A stretch of 64,000 nt of DNA from a bacterium (GCA_016703265.1 JADJCK010000004.1:434001-498000); one strand, 5' to 3'; counted from the stretch's first letter, positions 17,555 to 28,553 are shown. The notes: generated by a model from the sequence alone, not told the origin. Program-made: numbers and translations.

Positions 17555-18646
17555 CTAGCCCGCCACCTCGATCTCGTTGTAGACCGTATCGCGCAGCACC
17601 GGCCGCAGCCCCGCCCCGCGGATGAAGGTGCGGATGTCCTCGACCGTCATGCCCTTGCCGGCGGCGCCGCCGGCCGCGAACGTCACGCGCTCGTCGATGA
17701 CGGTGCCGTCGAGGTCGTTCGCGCCGAAGCGCAGCGCCACCTGGGCGATCTCGCGGCCGAGCATCACCCAGTAGGCCTTCAGGTGGGGGATGTTGTCGAG
17801 CATCAGGCGGCTGATGGCCACGACCTTCAGCTTCGTCGTCAGGTCGGGGCCCGGCAGGTGCGCGAACTTCGTGTCCTTGGGGTGGAACGCGAGCGGGATG
17901 AAGCACTGGAAGCCGCCGGTCTTGTCCTGCTGTTCGCGCAGGCGCACCAGGTGATCGACCCAGTGGCGCGGCTCCTCGATGTGGCCGAAGAGCATCGTGC
18001 AGTTCGATTTCAGGCCCAGCTGGTGGACGATGCCCGCCACTTCCAGCCAGCGCTCGCTGCTCATCTTCTTCGAGGCGATCTGCTCGCGGATCTCCGGATG
18101 GAAGATCTCGGCGCCGCCGCCCGGGCAGCTGTCGAGCCCCGCGGCGCGCAAAATCTCAATGGTCTCGGGCACCGACTTCTTGGCCAGCTTGGCCAGGAAA
18201 TCGATCTCGACCATCGTGAACGCCTTCAGGTGCACCGTCGGGAACGCGGACTTCAGCGCGCGCAGGATCTCGACGTACACCTCGAACTTCCAGCGCGGAT
18301 GCAGCCCGCCGACGATGTGGAACTCCGACACGTCCGGCGTATAGTCCTTGCGTGCCAGTTCGACGCACTGCTCGGGCGAGTACGACCACGTGCCCGGCGC
18401 GTTGGGATCGTCGGCGTAGGCGCACAGCTCGCAGCCCACGTAGCAGACGTTGGTCGGGTTCAGGTGGCGGTTGACGTTGTAATAGACGGCGTCGCCGTGC
18501 ATCCGCTCGCGCACGAAATGGGCAAGCATACCCAGGGCGGGCAGGTCGTCGCTCGCCGCCAGGCGCAGGCCGTCCACTTCTGACAGGCGCTCAGCGGACT
18601 CGACCTTCAAGGCGATGTCGCGCAGGGGATGGGTCAGTGGGAGCAC
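17555..18646 (-). CDS. mqnE: Aminodeoxyfutalosine synthase
   Basis: A radical SAM enzyme of the futalosine menaquinone pathway. It joins the 3-(1-carboxyvinyl)oxybenzoate product of MqnA to SAM-derived adenosyl to give aminodeoxyfutalosine. Markers: YYNVNRHLNPTNVCYVGCEL with the CxxxCxxC [4Fe-4S] motif (CYVGCELC), DVSEFHIVGGLHP, FTMVEIDFLAKL, SCPGGGAEIFHPEIR, and a C-terminal MqnE-type region (IAQVALRFGANDLDGTVIDE). GTG 18646 is chosen because GGTGA lies 5 nt upstream and the protein then starts VLPLTHPLRDIALKVE, as in the family. A TTG at 18739 would add a tail of low-complexity character. Usually 360-370 aa; 363 here. Confidence 0.9.
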   Translation of the reverse strand: MLPLTHPLRDIALKVESAERLSEVDGLRLAASDDLPALGMLAHFVRERMHGDAVYYNVNRHLNPTNVCYVGCELCAYADDPNAPGTWSYSPEQCVELARKDYTPDVSEFHIVGGLHPRWKFEVYVEILRALKSAFPTVHLKAFTMVEIDFLAKLAKKSVPETIEILRAAGLDSCPGGGAEIFHPEIREQIASKKMSSERWLEVAGIVHQLGLKSNCTMLFGHIEEPRHWVDHLVRLREQQDKTGGFQCFIPLAFHPKDTKFAHLPGPDLTTKLKVVAISRLMLDNIPHLKAYWVMLGREIAQVALRFGANDLDGTVIDERVTFAAGGAAGKGMTVEDIRTFIRGAGLRPVLRDTVYNEIEVAG

Positions 18647-18842
18647 TCGGGTCACCGCCGGCTGGCTGGGGTCGTTCGCTTCGTTGGCCGGCTCCAAAGC
18701 TAGGCCAAATGCGGCCGGCCGCCAATTGCCGATGCGCAAAGATCCTTGCTTCGCGGGGCGCCGCCCGGGTAAGATGCAAACGGGATATCATTTAAGCCAG
18801 GCGCCGCCCATCCGGCCAATGCGCGAATCAAGGAGACCACCG

Positions 18843-20054
18843 ATGTCCAGCCTGCGTCCTTTCGCCGCGGCCATGGGGCTCATGCTCCTGTCCTCGCACG
18901 CCATCGCTGCGCCCGGCGCCGGCGCCATCTCCCTGCAGTTCAACACCTCGGCCCGCGCCGCGGGCATGGGAGAAACGGGCATCGCCACGATCTGGGGCGC
19001 CGACACCAATGTCTGGGCCAACCCCGCCATGCTCGCGTTCCGGCCGGGCCTGCGCTACGGCACCATGCACTCGAAGCTCGCCGTGGGCCTCGCCGACGAC
19101 ATCTACATCGACAAGAAGGAGCTGACCTTCGGCGTGCCGGGCGCGGGCCTGCTCTTCGCTGACGGTCCCCTCGACCATGTCTACCTGGACATGGGCGAAC
19201 AGCAGGGCACCGACGAGTCAGGCAATTTCACCGGGACGTTCAGTTCCTACATGAAGTCGCAGTCGTGGGGCGTCGCCGTCGGCGCCGCCGACCTGCTCCG
19301 CCAACTGAAGATCGCCGACATCGGCGGCTGGGTCGATGTGGCCGGCGGCATCGTCTGGAGGGACTACGAGGACATGCTTGCGGCCGACAACATCATCCAG
19401 GACGCCTTGCCGGCCGGCACGGCAGAGGCCTCGGCCCGCGACCACGGCTGGGTGGCGCGCGTGACGCCGCTGAACACGCTGGCGCGCGCGGCCAACGCCG
19501 GCGAGGCGCAGCTCGGCTTCCTGATCGAAGCGAGTTACGCCCGCGCAACGCTGAACGACACGGACGAGTGGATCGTGCACGTCGATGCCGACCAGCGGGA
19601 TCCCATGCCGACCATGAACCTCTCGGGCTGGGCCCTGCACGGCGAACTGCAGGCCGGGCCCCGCCTGTTCGAAAGCGCGTCGGACCGGTTACGCGATACG
19701 ATCATGCCGCTGGTCGCCGTCACCTACTCGCAGCAGACCATCGTGCCGGGCTATCGCTGGACCGGCACCGAATACATCTACGACCGCGACGAAAGCGGCG
19801 ACTTCGACGAGGAAAACTGGGGCTGGGAGATCTCGCTGTTGAACATGCTGCACCTGCGGCGCGGCCATGTCGAGGCGCTCTACGGCGACATCGACGGCGA
19901 CACCGAAGGCTGGGGCCTCAGCCTGCAGGCCGGCCGTTACGGCGGCTTCCGCTACGACAAGGCGACTGTGCCGCAGGCGCAGGGGTTGCCCACCGTCGAT
20001 CGAGAAGGCTGGCAGTTCTGGGTCGATGTGCTGGCGGTGGCGTCGAAGAAGTGA
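18843..20054 (+). CDS. PorV/FadL-like outer-membrane protein
   Basis: A 403-aa protein. The ATG at 18843 has AAGGAGA 8 nt upstream. RPFAAAMGLMLLSSHAIA is a signal peptide. The mature start GAGAISLQFNTSARAAGMGE, then TGIATIWGADTNVWANPAML, is the conserved opening of PorV/UPF0164-type barrels in the FCB group (AxAMG...AxxxNPA). The rest is strand-turn-strand with an Asp-rich loop (YDRDESGDFDEENW). PorV-type proteins serve as outer-membrane shuttles in type IX secretion, but many homologues have other or unknown roles. No sec-linked genes are adjacent. Confidence 0.65.
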   Translation: MSSLRPFAAAMGLMLLSSHAIAAPGAGAISLQFNTSARAAGMGETGIATIWGADTNVWANPAMLAFRPGLRYGTMHSKLAVGLADDIYIDKKELTFGVPGAGLLFADGPLDHVYLDMGEQQGTDESGNFTGTFSSYMKSQSWGVAVGAADLLRQLKIADIGGWVDVAGGIVWRDYEDMLAADNIIQDALPAGTAEASARDHGWVARVTPLNTLARAANAGEAQLGFLIEASYARATLNDTDEWIVHVDADQRDPMPTMNLSGWALHGELQAGPRLFESASDRLRDTIMPLVAVTYSQQTIVPGYRWTGTEYIYDRDESGDFDEENWGWEISLLNMLHLRRGHVEALYGDIDGDTEGWGLSLQAGRYGGFRYDKATVPQAQGLPTVDREGWQFWVDVLAVASKK

Positions 20055-20067
20055 CGCCGGCGAACGA

Positions 20068-20442
20068 CTAGTCGTCCGCCTTCGCCGCGAGCCGCAGCGT
20101 CGGGTGCAGGCTCACGTCGAACACCCGGTGCTTGCCGCTCTGCACCGCGCGGATGCGTTCCACGCTCGCGCGCAGGCCGGCCAGGGCCACGGTGATCTCG
20201 AAATTGCGGTAACGGGAGCCGAAATTGCGCAGCTTCTGCATGGCGGCGATGAGCTTGCGCTCGGACTCGAGCATCTCCTTGCGCGCCAGCAGGTCGTAAC
20301 CTTCGCAGGTCTCCAGCAGGCCCATCCAGAACAGCTCGTCCCGGCCCTGGGCGCTGGCCAGCCCCTCGGCCGCGAGCTTGCCGGCCAGGGTGAAATTGCG
20401 GTTGTTGAACGCGCTGACGGTGCGGTTCAGGACGTCGCTCAT
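20068..20442 (-). CDS. DUF309-like small helical protein
   Basis: A 124-aa protein starting MSDVLNRTVSAFNNRNFTLA. AGGAGG is about 8 nt upstream. All-helical pattern with FNNRNFTLAGKLAAEGLA, then DELFWMGLLETCEGYDLLARK, resembling the N-F-EAHE/GL-Q helices of DUF309-type proteins, though the conserved His-Glu pair is not present. It is 38 bp downstream of the deformylase gene and in the same direction, suggesting co-transcription. Function unknown. Confidence 0.55.
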   Translation of the reverse strand: MSDVLNRTVSAFNNRNFTLAGKLAAEGLASAQGRDELFWMGLLETCEGYDLLARKEMLESERKLIAAMQKLRNFGSRYRNFEITVALAGLRASVERIRAVQSGKHRVFDVSLHPTLRLAAKADD

Positions 20443-20480
20443 CGCCGGCTCCTCCTGCGTCGGAGGGCCAGCCTCCGCCG

Positions 20481-21014
20481 CTACTCGAATTCCTCGGGAT
20501 CCAGGTACCGGTTCGCTTCCTCTTCGTAAGCGAACTTCGCCTTGTCCTCGATGCGGTCCACGTACAGCACGCCGTCCAGGTGATCGCACTCGTGCTGCAT
20601 CACGATGGCCGGGTAGCCATCGAGGTCGAAGTCGAGCTTCGAGCCGTTCTCGTCGTACGCCCTGACGTTGATCTTGTCGGGACGCTCGACCCAGCCCCTC
20701 AGTCCCGGCACCGACAGGCAGCCTTCGTACATGCCCAGCCGCTCCGCACCCGGCCGCACCGAGACTTCCGGATTGATCAGCACCCGGAACTTCGGCCGAC
20801 CCGCGCGATCGGTCTCGCCGCCGGCGATCACCAACCGCACCGGCTGGTGCACCTGCGGCGCCGCCAGGCCCACCCCGCTGTACTCGGCCATCGTCTCGTA
20901 CATGTCCTTGATCAGCCGTTGCACCTCGGGCCCCGTGATCATTTCCGGGGCGATCGTGGTGCACTTCTGACGCAGGACCGGGTGCCCCATGCGGGCGACC
21001 TTGAGAATGGCCAT
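20481..21014 (-). CDS. def: Peptide deformylase
   Basis: A 177-aa enzyme that removes the N-formyl group from nascent proteins at the ribosome. All three motifs are present: GVGLAAPQ (motif 1), EGCLSVP (motif 2, metal-ligand Cys) and QHECDHLDG (motif 3, HExxH with two metal His and the catalytic Glu). Length is typical. The ATG at 21014 has AGGAGG 8 nt upstream. Note that the usual neighbour fmt is absent; a DUF309-like gene follows instead. Confidence 0.95.
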   Translation of the reverse strand: MAILKVARMGHPVLRQKCTTIAPEMITGPEVQRLIKDMYETMAEYSGVGLAAPQVHQPVRLVIAGGETDRAGRPKFRVLINPEVSVRPGAERLGMYEGCLSVPGLRGWVERPDKINVRAYDENGSKLDFDLDGYPAIVMQHECDHLDGVLYVDRIEDKAKFAYEEEANRYLDPEEFE

Positions 21015-21314
21015 GACGGCAAGCCTCCTGACGAACCGGGTAATGGGCGGCGTTTGACGGCCCCACCATAATCCGGATTCGCCGGGCGTGCAAAATCCTG
21101 ATCTGCAAGTCGCGGACCGCCCGTATTGGCACCGGTTTGGGTGATTGGGGCCGTTTTCGCCGCCGACCGGGCAGCCGCCCGGGAAATCCCGTCCCCGCCC
21201 CCCGGCACGAACTGCCGTGCCGACCGGGTGGCTTTGGTGAACCGGGACCGGCATCGCGAGCTGTTCAGGGCATAGTGGACCTTGGTGCCGCCACCGGTGG
21301 AGCGCCGCGCCTGC

Positions 21315-22556
21315 TCACGCCTCGACTTGCGCCGGCGCAAGTGCGGCCGCCCGCCCACCCGTGTCCGGCGCCTTCGCGCGCACTTGCGCCGGCGCAAGTG
21401 CGGCCTCGCGTGGCGCCTCTTCATGAGCGAACGCATGACATCGCCCGCACAACGTCACCAGGTTCGCCGCCTGGTTCGAGCCGCCACGACGGCGCTGCAC
21501 CATGTGATGCACCTCGAGAAACGCAGTGGCCCCGCACCCCGGCGTTGTGCAGCGATGCCGATCGCGTGCCAGCACCGCGCGCCGCACACGCGGGGGGATC
21601 GTGGCCCGGTTCGGCCGCCCCGGCTCCAGCACCTGCGTGTCACACGCAAGGGCCGCCACTTGCGCCGGCGCAAGCGGCCGCTCGCCCGTCGCCGTCGTGA
21701 CCGTCGCGGCGGCGCAGTCGGGACACTGGTGCACGACGATCTGCACGGGGGCGCGGCGCGCACGGTGTGCCTCCTCGCCGCCGTCATCGCTTGTACCGTC
21801 GACCAGCCGCTCCAGCGCCGCCAGCACCAGTTCCATGCGGCCGGCCTGGGCCGGCACGCGGCCCTGTTTGCGCGCCCGCTCGACGAGGGCCTCGAAGCGC
21901 GCGACCTGCAGGGCATCGGCGCGCAGCGCGACTGTTGCGGGGATCGCGGTGTCGGGCATGGATGTGGACGGCGCGGCGGTCGTGACTGTCCCAGACGTGG
22001 CAGTGCCGGCCACCGGCGCGCCCAGTCCCAGCGCCAGCTGACCCGCGCCGTCGTTGAAGCAGGCGGTCGAGCCGGCGCACATCCCAGGCGCTTCGCCGTG
22101 CGTCACGCCCCGGGCGACCTCCCGCGCCACACCCCGCACCCGCGCCACCTCGGCCGTCACCGCCGCCGCCAGCTCGCGTCGCCCGCATTGCCCCGCGCGC
22201 TCGACCCATGCCGCCTCCGTCTGCGAGGTCGCCACGCGCGCCACCTGCTGGGCCTTCGTCCAGCCGACGCGTCCGTCGGCCACCGCTTCGCGCAACGAGG
22301 GCAGGCGGTCCAGGTCGTCGGCCAGGCGCTTGAACTGCCAGAAGCGATTGCGGGAAAAACCGAGCCTGTGCACTGCATACAGTTCCAGCGAGGCGTGACC
22401 CAGCACCCGATACAGCTCGCGCCGCTGCACCTCGGCGAACCAGAGGACGGCACAACGATGGGCCTGATCGGCAACCGCGAGAGCCTGGCGCAGGGCGGCG
22501 TCGACCGCACCGGCGGGCTGGCCGGGGGTGAATTCGGGCAGGGTCTGGAGGGCCAT
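21315..22556 (-). CDS. DUF222-type HNH endonuclease carrying in-frame palindromes
   Basis: A 413-aa protein from ATG 22556. The N-terminal helical region (RQALAVADQAHRCAVLWFAE, LGFSRNRFWQFKRLADDLD, VGWTKAQQVARVAT) is of the DUF222 kind found in front of HNH nucleases. The middle is Ala/Thr-rich and variable. The HNH domain is intact: RDRHRCTTPGCGATAFLEVH, H at VHHMVQRR, RGGSNQAANLVTLCGRCHAF with H following. LAPAQV occurs three times (once before the HNH domain, twice in the last 30 residues), each encoded by a copy of the dispersed 18-bp palindrome. Role unknown: a homing-type, defence or element-linked nuclease are all possible. No strong Shine-Dalgarno sequence is seen. Confidence 0.8.
   Translation of the reverse strand: MALQTLPEFTPGQPAGAVDAALRQALAVADQAHRCAVLWFAEVQRRELYRVLGHASLELYAVHRLGFSRNRFWQFKRLADDLDRLPSLREAVADGRVGWTKAQQVARVATSQTEAAWVERAGQCGRRELAAAVTAEVARVRGVAREVARGVTHGEAPGMCAGSTACFNDGAGQLALGLGAPVAGTATSGTVTTAAPSTSMPDTAIPATVALRADALQVARFEALVERARKQGRVPAQAGRMELVLAALERLVDGTSDDGGEEAHRARRAPVQIVVHQCPDCAAATVTTATGERPLAPAQVAALACDTQVLEPGRPNRATIPPRVRRAVLARDRHRCTTPGCGATAFLEVHHMVQRRRGGSNQAANLVTLCGRCHAFAHEEAPREAALAPAQVRAKAPDTGGRAAALAPAQVEA
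21325..21399. repeat. Dispersed palindrome, copies 5 and 6, inside the HNH gene
   Basis: Two perfect copies of ACTTGCGCCGGCGCAAGT (21325-21342 and 21382-21399), 39 bp apart. Both are in the frame that reads LAPAQV at the extreme C-terminus of the HNH protein. Confidence 0.9.
21658..21675. repeat. Dispersed palindrome, copy 7, inside the HNH gene
   Basis: ACTTGCGCCGGCGCAAGC, one mismatch. In frame, encoding PLAPAQV about 25 residues before the HNH domain. Confidence 0.85.
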
Positions 22557-22782
22557 GGAGGGCTCGGATTCCGGGAGGAAGGCCGGGCTTTCATTGTGGG
22601 CGAAATATAAGCGAATATAAGCTTTGCCGCAAGGGTGAAATAATGTTATTTGTCTGCGTACTGTATACGGGTCGCCGTTTGGCTGGAAGGAACTGGTGAC
22701 CTCGCTCAGGATTCCAGCCCCGGGCTTCCCGCAGCCGCACACTTGCGCCGGCGCAACTGGCGCAACCGCCCCAACCCCAACC
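22557..22782. other. Intergenic region upstream of the HNH gene
   Basis: A 226-bp gap with an AT-richer core (22605-22665, containing two GCGAATATAAGC-like repeats and AATAATGTTATT) that probably holds the HNH promoter. It also carries palindrome copy 8 (22741-22758). Confidence 0.45.
22741..22758. repeat. Dispersed palindrome, copy 8
   Basis: ACTTGCGCCGGCGCAACT, one mismatch. It lies 24 bp past the YciI stop and about 185 bp upstream of the HNH start. Confidence 0.85.
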
Positions 22783-23103
22783 CTACCCCTCCACCCCCGC
22801 CCCACCCGCCATCAACGCGATGTTGAACGGGAACAACTCCGCCCCCATCACCCCGCCCTTCACCGCGGGATCGGCCGCCATCAGTGCCGCCGCTGCGGCC
22901 GAGTCGACGGCCTCGAAGATGACGATGCCGAAGGTGCGCTCGCCGCTGTCGGTGGCGCGGCCGGCCAGCCTGAGGGAGCCGGCGGCGAGCAGGCCCTGCA
23001 GGTAGGCGAAGTGTTCGCCGACCAGGCGGGCTTCGCCTTCGGTGGGGCCTTCGGTGAGCATCTTCGGGCGGGAGGGGCGCAGCACATAGGCGAACTGGTT
23101 CAT
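22783..23103 (-). CDS. YciI-family protein
   Basis: A 106-aa protein, MNQFAYVLRPSRPKMLTEGP at the start. LVGEHFAYLQGLLAAGSLRLAG, TFGIVIFEAVDSAAAAALMA, and DPAVKGGVMGAELFPF match the YciI fold: the H in VGEHF, and D-P at the end of the fifth segment. These are small ferredoxin-like-fold proteins, some with enzymatic roles; the substrate is unknown. GGAGG lies about 13 nt upstream. It is 20 bp downstream of the ABC exporter gene, same strand. Confidence 0.8.
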   Translation of the reverse strand: MNQFAYVLRPSRPKMLTEGPTEGEARLVGEHFAYLQGLLAAGSLRLAGRATDSGERTFGIVIFEAVDSAAAAALMAADPAVKGGVMGAELFPFNIALMAGGAGVEG

Positions 23104-23123
23104 GGGGAGGGAACCTCCGGCAG

Positions 23124-25070
<1,947 letters not shown>

Positions 25071-25232
25071 GCCGGTTTCTTCCTTGCGGTGGCGACGCCG
25101 GGGCCGGCAGCGAATGTCGCCGGGTGCGGCGGTCGCGGTCAAGCGTCGCCTGCACGGCGAGACTCAAGTGGAGGGCAATCCGGACGAAAATATCCAATCA
25201 AGCTGACTCCCGCGACCGAGAGGAATTCGTTC

Positions 25233-26915
25233 ATGTCCGTCAAGTTGTTGTTGGGCATCACTATGGGCGCCCTGGTGGTCCTTCTCGCCTGCTCCATCGG
25301 CTTCACCACATACACGTTGGACAGCCAGAAGGCAGACGGCCTGCAGATCAACCTTGCCGGCCGGCAGCGCATGCTGAGCCAGAAAATGGCCAAGGAAGCG
25401 CTCGTGTTGCAGCACGCACCCGCAGGAACGGCCCGGGAGGAGGCTCGCGGACGCCTTGCCGGCACGGTCAGCCTCTTCGACCGCACGTTGTCGGCACTGC
25501 ACCACGGTGGCGTGACCCAGGATGGCGCGGGCAAGGACGTGACGCTGCCGCCGGTGCGCGATGACCACGTGAAGACTGTTCTGGATGACGGTGTGGCACT
25601 GTGGGGTGACGTCAAGGGGCATCTCGACCGCGTGCTTGCCGCAGGCGTGGACCCCGCCGCAGGAATCGGGGCTGCGGCGATCAGTACGCTGACAGGCCGG
25701 AACATCGACCTCATGAAGCAGATGGATGTGGCGACAAGCGCGTTCCAGGCCTCGAGCGATGCGCGCCGGGCCGCGCTGACGCGATTCCAGGCGGCCACCA
25801 TCGCGGTGGCGCTGCTGGTTGCCGGCGGCATGTTCCTGCTCGTGCACCGGCAACTCGTGCTGCCGCTGGTGCAGACGGCCGGCTATTCGCGGCGCGTGGC
25901 GGGTGGTGACCTTGCCGAACGCCTGACGGCGACCGGGAGCCGCGAGTTGCGCGATCTGGTAGAGAGCATGAACGGCATGTCGGCAAGCCTCAGTGGCACG
26001 GTACGCGAGATCACGCGGGGCGCCGAGGACCTCAGTTGCTCGGCAGAGGCTTTACTGGCGCGGGCGCAGCGCGTTGCGGGCACTGCGGGCGGTGTCGTCG
26101 AGGAGTTGCACACCGTCGGCTCAGCGGTGGAGGAAGTTTCGGCCAGCATGCGCACGGTGGCCGGCGGTACCGACAATATCGACGGAGCCATTTCCACCAT
26201 CGCGGCGGCGATCGAGGAGATGTCCGCGTCCATGGCTGACGTCACGAACAACACCGGGAACGCCGCGAGCATCACCAGTCGGGCCGGGATCATCGTCAAT
26301 GAGACGCAGGGAAAAGTCGAGGAGTTGAACCGCGCTTCGGTCGAGATCGGTCAGGTCGTGCAGGTCATCGCCGCGGTCGCCAACCAGACCAATCTGTTGG
26401 CCCTAAACGCCACGATCGAGGCCGCGAGCGCAGGCGAGGCGGGCCGTGGATTCGCGGTCGTGGCCAGCGAAGTGAAGGAACTGGCGCGCCAGACGAACCA
26501 CGCCACCGAGGAGATCCGCGGCCGCGTCGCCGGCATCCAGAACACGACCCGCCAGGTGACGGAGTCGATCGCCGAGATCGCCGGCATCATCGAGCAGATG
26601 GCCGGCATCTCGATGAGCATCGCCGGCGCCATGAGCGAGCAGTCGCTGGCCGTGAGCGAAGTATCCGGCAGCATCCAACGCACCAGCCACGGCGCGGCCG
26701 AAATGAGTCGCAGCGTGGCCGAGGTTTCGACTGCGGTGGTCGAGGTGTCGCGCAGCCTTCACGGAGCCGTCGATGGCCTTCGCAGCATCAGCGGGAACAT
26801 GCGCGAACTGTCGGGCGACGACACGGCTGCGCCGGGCGGCGACCAGACTTCTGTGCGCGCCCTGACGCACCTCGCGGTCAAGCTGCGCGAAACGGTGTCC
26901 AGCTTCCGGACCTGA
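25233..26915 (+). CDS. Methyl-accepting chemotaxis protein with PilJ-type sensor domain
   Basis: A 560-aa receptor. N-terminal transmembrane helix (LLLGITMGALVVLLACSIGF). A type IV pili methyl-accepting (PilJ N) sensor domain is recognised by NLAGRQRMLSQKMAKEALVL. A second helix (TIAVALLVAGGMFLLV) is followed by a HAMP region (LVLPLVQTAGYSRRVAGGDL, AERL) and a signalling domain with tip region VVASEVKELARQTNHATEEI. PilJ-type sensors may bind nitrate/nitrite or other small ligands in relatives. GAGAGGAAT precedes the ATG by 8 nt. The gene is divergent from the ABC exporter. Confidence 0.85.
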   Translation: MSVKLLLGITMGALVVLLACSIGFTTYTLDSQKADGLQINLAGRQRMLSQKMAKEALVLQHAPAGTAREEARGRLAGTVSLFDRTLSALHHGGVTQDGAGKDVTLPPVRDDHVKTVLDDGVALWGDVKGHLDRVLAAGVDPAAGIGAAAISTLTGRNIDLMKQMDVATSAFQASSDARRAALTRFQAATIAVALLVAGGMFLLVHRQLVLPLVQTAGYSRRVAGGDLAERLTATGSRELRDLVESMNGMSASLSGTVREITRGAEDLSCSAEALLARAQRVAGTAGGVVEELHTVGSAVEEVSASMRTVAGGTDNIDGAISTIAAAIEEMSASMADVTNNTGNAASITSRAGIIVNETQGKVEELNRASVEIGQVVQVIAAVANQTNLLALNATIEAASAGEAGRGFAVVASEVKELARQTNHATEEIRGRVAGIQNTTRQVTESIAEIAGIIEQMAGISMSIAGAMSEQSLAVSEVSGSIQRTSHGAAEMSRSVAEVSTAVVEVSRSLHGAVDGLRSISGNMRELSGDDTAAPGGDQTSVRALTHLAVKLRETVSSFRT

Positions 26916-26919
26916 GCGT

Positions 26920-27573
26920 TCAGCGTGCCGCCAGGGCATCGGCAATCGCTGTGATCATGGCGGCGAACTCCGCCTCCTCGAACCCTTCCGACTGGAAGAC
27001 GATGCGCCCGTCGCGCCCGATCACATGGTTGCGCGGGATGTAGGCCTCGGCATAGCGGGCGTACGCGGTGCGGTCGGTGTCCAGGCCGATGGTCCAGGGC
27101 AGCGCGCGCTCGGCCACGAACGGCGCCACCTTGGCGGCGTCTTCTTCCCGCGAGATCGAGATCATCACGAAGTCGGGGTTGCCCTTGAAGGCCTCCCAGA
27201 CGCGGTCCTTCAGGTGCGGCATCTCGGCCTTGCACGGCCCGCACCAGGTGGCGAACCAGTTCACGAGGACGACCTTCCCCTTCTGCGCACCCAGGCTGAA
27301 GGGCTCGCCGCCGAGTGTCGCGACGGTGAACGCGGGGGCGTCCTGGCCGACCTCGGTGAGGGTGGCCGCTTCGGGCGAAGGCGGTTCGGGCAGGGGCGTG
27401 ATGGTATCGTCGTCGGCGGGGGCGATGGCGTCGGGCTGTGCCGTGACCGGCGCCGGCGTCGCGGCCGCTGTGGCGACCTTGTCCTGCCGGCATGCGCAGG
27501 CGCATCCGCCCAGCTGCAGGGCCAGTCCGGCCCACAGGATGATCGAGACGAGATTCCGCGCGCGTCGCATCAT
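26920..27573 (-). CDS. TlpA-like thiol-disulfide lipoprotein
   Basis: A 217-aa protein. MMRRARNLVSIILWAGLALQ then LGGC forms a lipobox. A Pro/Ala/Asp-rich linker (about residues 35-65) leads to a thioredoxin-fold domain: VGQDAPAFTVATLGGEPFSL, GKVVLVNWFATWCGPCKAEM with the CxxC motif, and cis-Pro region YIPRNHVIGRDGRIV. This is a ResA/TlpA-type reductase anchored in an exported lipoprotein, probably acting on periplasmic thiols. ATG 27573 has GGAAGGAAT 5 nt upstream. It is convergent with the PilJ-type receptor gene (4-bp gap). A copy of the dispersed palindrome lies 55 bp upstream. Confidence 0.85.
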   Translation of the reverse strand: MMRRARNLVSIILWAGLALQLGGCACACRQDKVATAAATPAPVTAQPDAIAPADDDTITPLPEPPSPEAATLTEVGQDAPAFTVATLGGEPFSLGAQKGKVVLVNWFATWCGPCKAEMPHLKDRVWEAFKGNPDFVMISISREEDAAKVAPFVAERALPWTIGLDTDRTAYARYAEAYIPRNHVIGRDGRIVFQSEGFEEAEFAAMITAIADALAAR

Positions 27574-27627
27574 GCCGGATTCCTTCCGCGGGTCTGGTCG
27601 TTGGCCGTGGCCCTGGCCACTGCGGTC

Positions 27628-27645
27628 ACTTGCGCCGGCACAAGT
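27628..27645. repeat. Dispersed palindrome, copy 9
   Basis: ACTTGCGCCGGCACAAGT, one mismatch. In the divergent gap 55 bp upstream of the TlpA-like lipoprotein start. Confidence 0.8.
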
Positions 27646-27866
27646 GCCGGACCGGCGCCACTCCCCGATTCGAAGGCCGCAATATAACGCATGGCTGGCG
27701 CCGATGCGCGGTCCGTCAGGCCCCGAACCGGGGGCAAGGCGCATCAGGGGCCAAGTATACCGTCCACACTAGTACAAAATGCCAAACCACCCCCGGATCA
27801 GGGGTTGAAACAACCCCCTCGTCGCCCCCATGATCCCCGCGATCCCATCCCCCCAAGGAGCCCGCC

Positions 27867-28553
27867 ATGACCAGCGATCCGACCCGCCGCGCCACCTTCG
27901 TGTTGAGCGACCTCGAGAAGCAGCTGCTGGTACGCATCGCCGACCGCCTGCCGCGGTGGGTGCTGCCGGACCACCTGACGCTGTTCGGGATGTTCGGCTC
28001 GGCGCTGGTGACGGCCGGCTACCTGCTGAGCAACCAGGCGGTGTGGTGGCTGTGGGTGGCGAACCTGGGGTTCTTCATCAACTGGTTCGGGGACAGTCTC
28101 GATGGCACCACGGCGCGCGTGCGGAGGATCCAGCGGCTGCGCTACGGCTTCTACCTCGACCACCTGACTGATGCGTTCTCGACCATCGCCATCGGGCTGG
28201 GGCTGGGCCTGTCGCCGTACATGCTGCTGTCGGTGGGGCTGGCCATCGTCGCGGGCTACCTGGTGCTGTCGATCAACGTGTACCTGGAGAGCCAGGTGCT
28301 GGGCGATTTCCGCTTCGGGTACGGGGTGGTGGGGCCCACCGAATCGCGGCTGATCCTGATGGGGCTCAACACGCTGGCCGTCATCCTGGGCCCGGTGCCG
28401 TTCACGGTGGTGGGCGTCGGGGCGACCATTTTCGACCTGGCCGGCGTCTGCGCCGTGGCGGGGATGATGCTGATGCTCAGCCGGCGCGTGGCGCGCAACC
28501 TGAAGCACCTGGGGGCGATGGAGCCGGCGAACACGCGGCGCGAGGAGGGCTGA
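27867..28553 (+). CDS. CDP-alcohol phosphatidyltransferase family protein
   Basis: A 228-aa membrane enzyme. The diagnostic DGx2ARx8-9Gx3Dx3D motif reads DSLDGTTARVRRIQ followed by YGFYLDHLTD. Several hydrophobic helices follow (TIAIGLGLGLSPYMLLSVGL, LAVILGPVPFTVVGVGATIF). The family links a CDP-activated lipid (usually CDP-diacylglycerol) to an alcohol such as glycerol phosphate, serine or inositol; the acceptor here cannot be told. AAGGAG lies 8 nt upstream of ATG 27867. It stands alone between the TlpA-like gene (divergent) and the WYL regulator. Confidence 0.85.
   Translation: MTSDPTRRATFVLSDLEKQLLVRIADRLPRWVLPDHLTLFGMFGSALVTAGYLLSNQAVWWLWVANLGFFINWFGDSLDGTTARVRRIQRLRYGFYLDHLTDAFSTIAIGLGLGLSPYMLLSVGLAIVAGYLVLSINVYLESQVLGDFRFGYGVVGPTESRLILMGLNTLAVILGPVPFTVVGVGATIFDLAGVCAVAGMMLMLSRRVARNLKHLGAMEPANTRREEG

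Noticed and set aside
21325..21399. Palindromes as a CRISPR array
   Set aside because: The unit is an 18-bp perfect palindrome with uneven spacing, found inside a coding sequence and scattered over 60 kb; no leader, spacers or cas genes.
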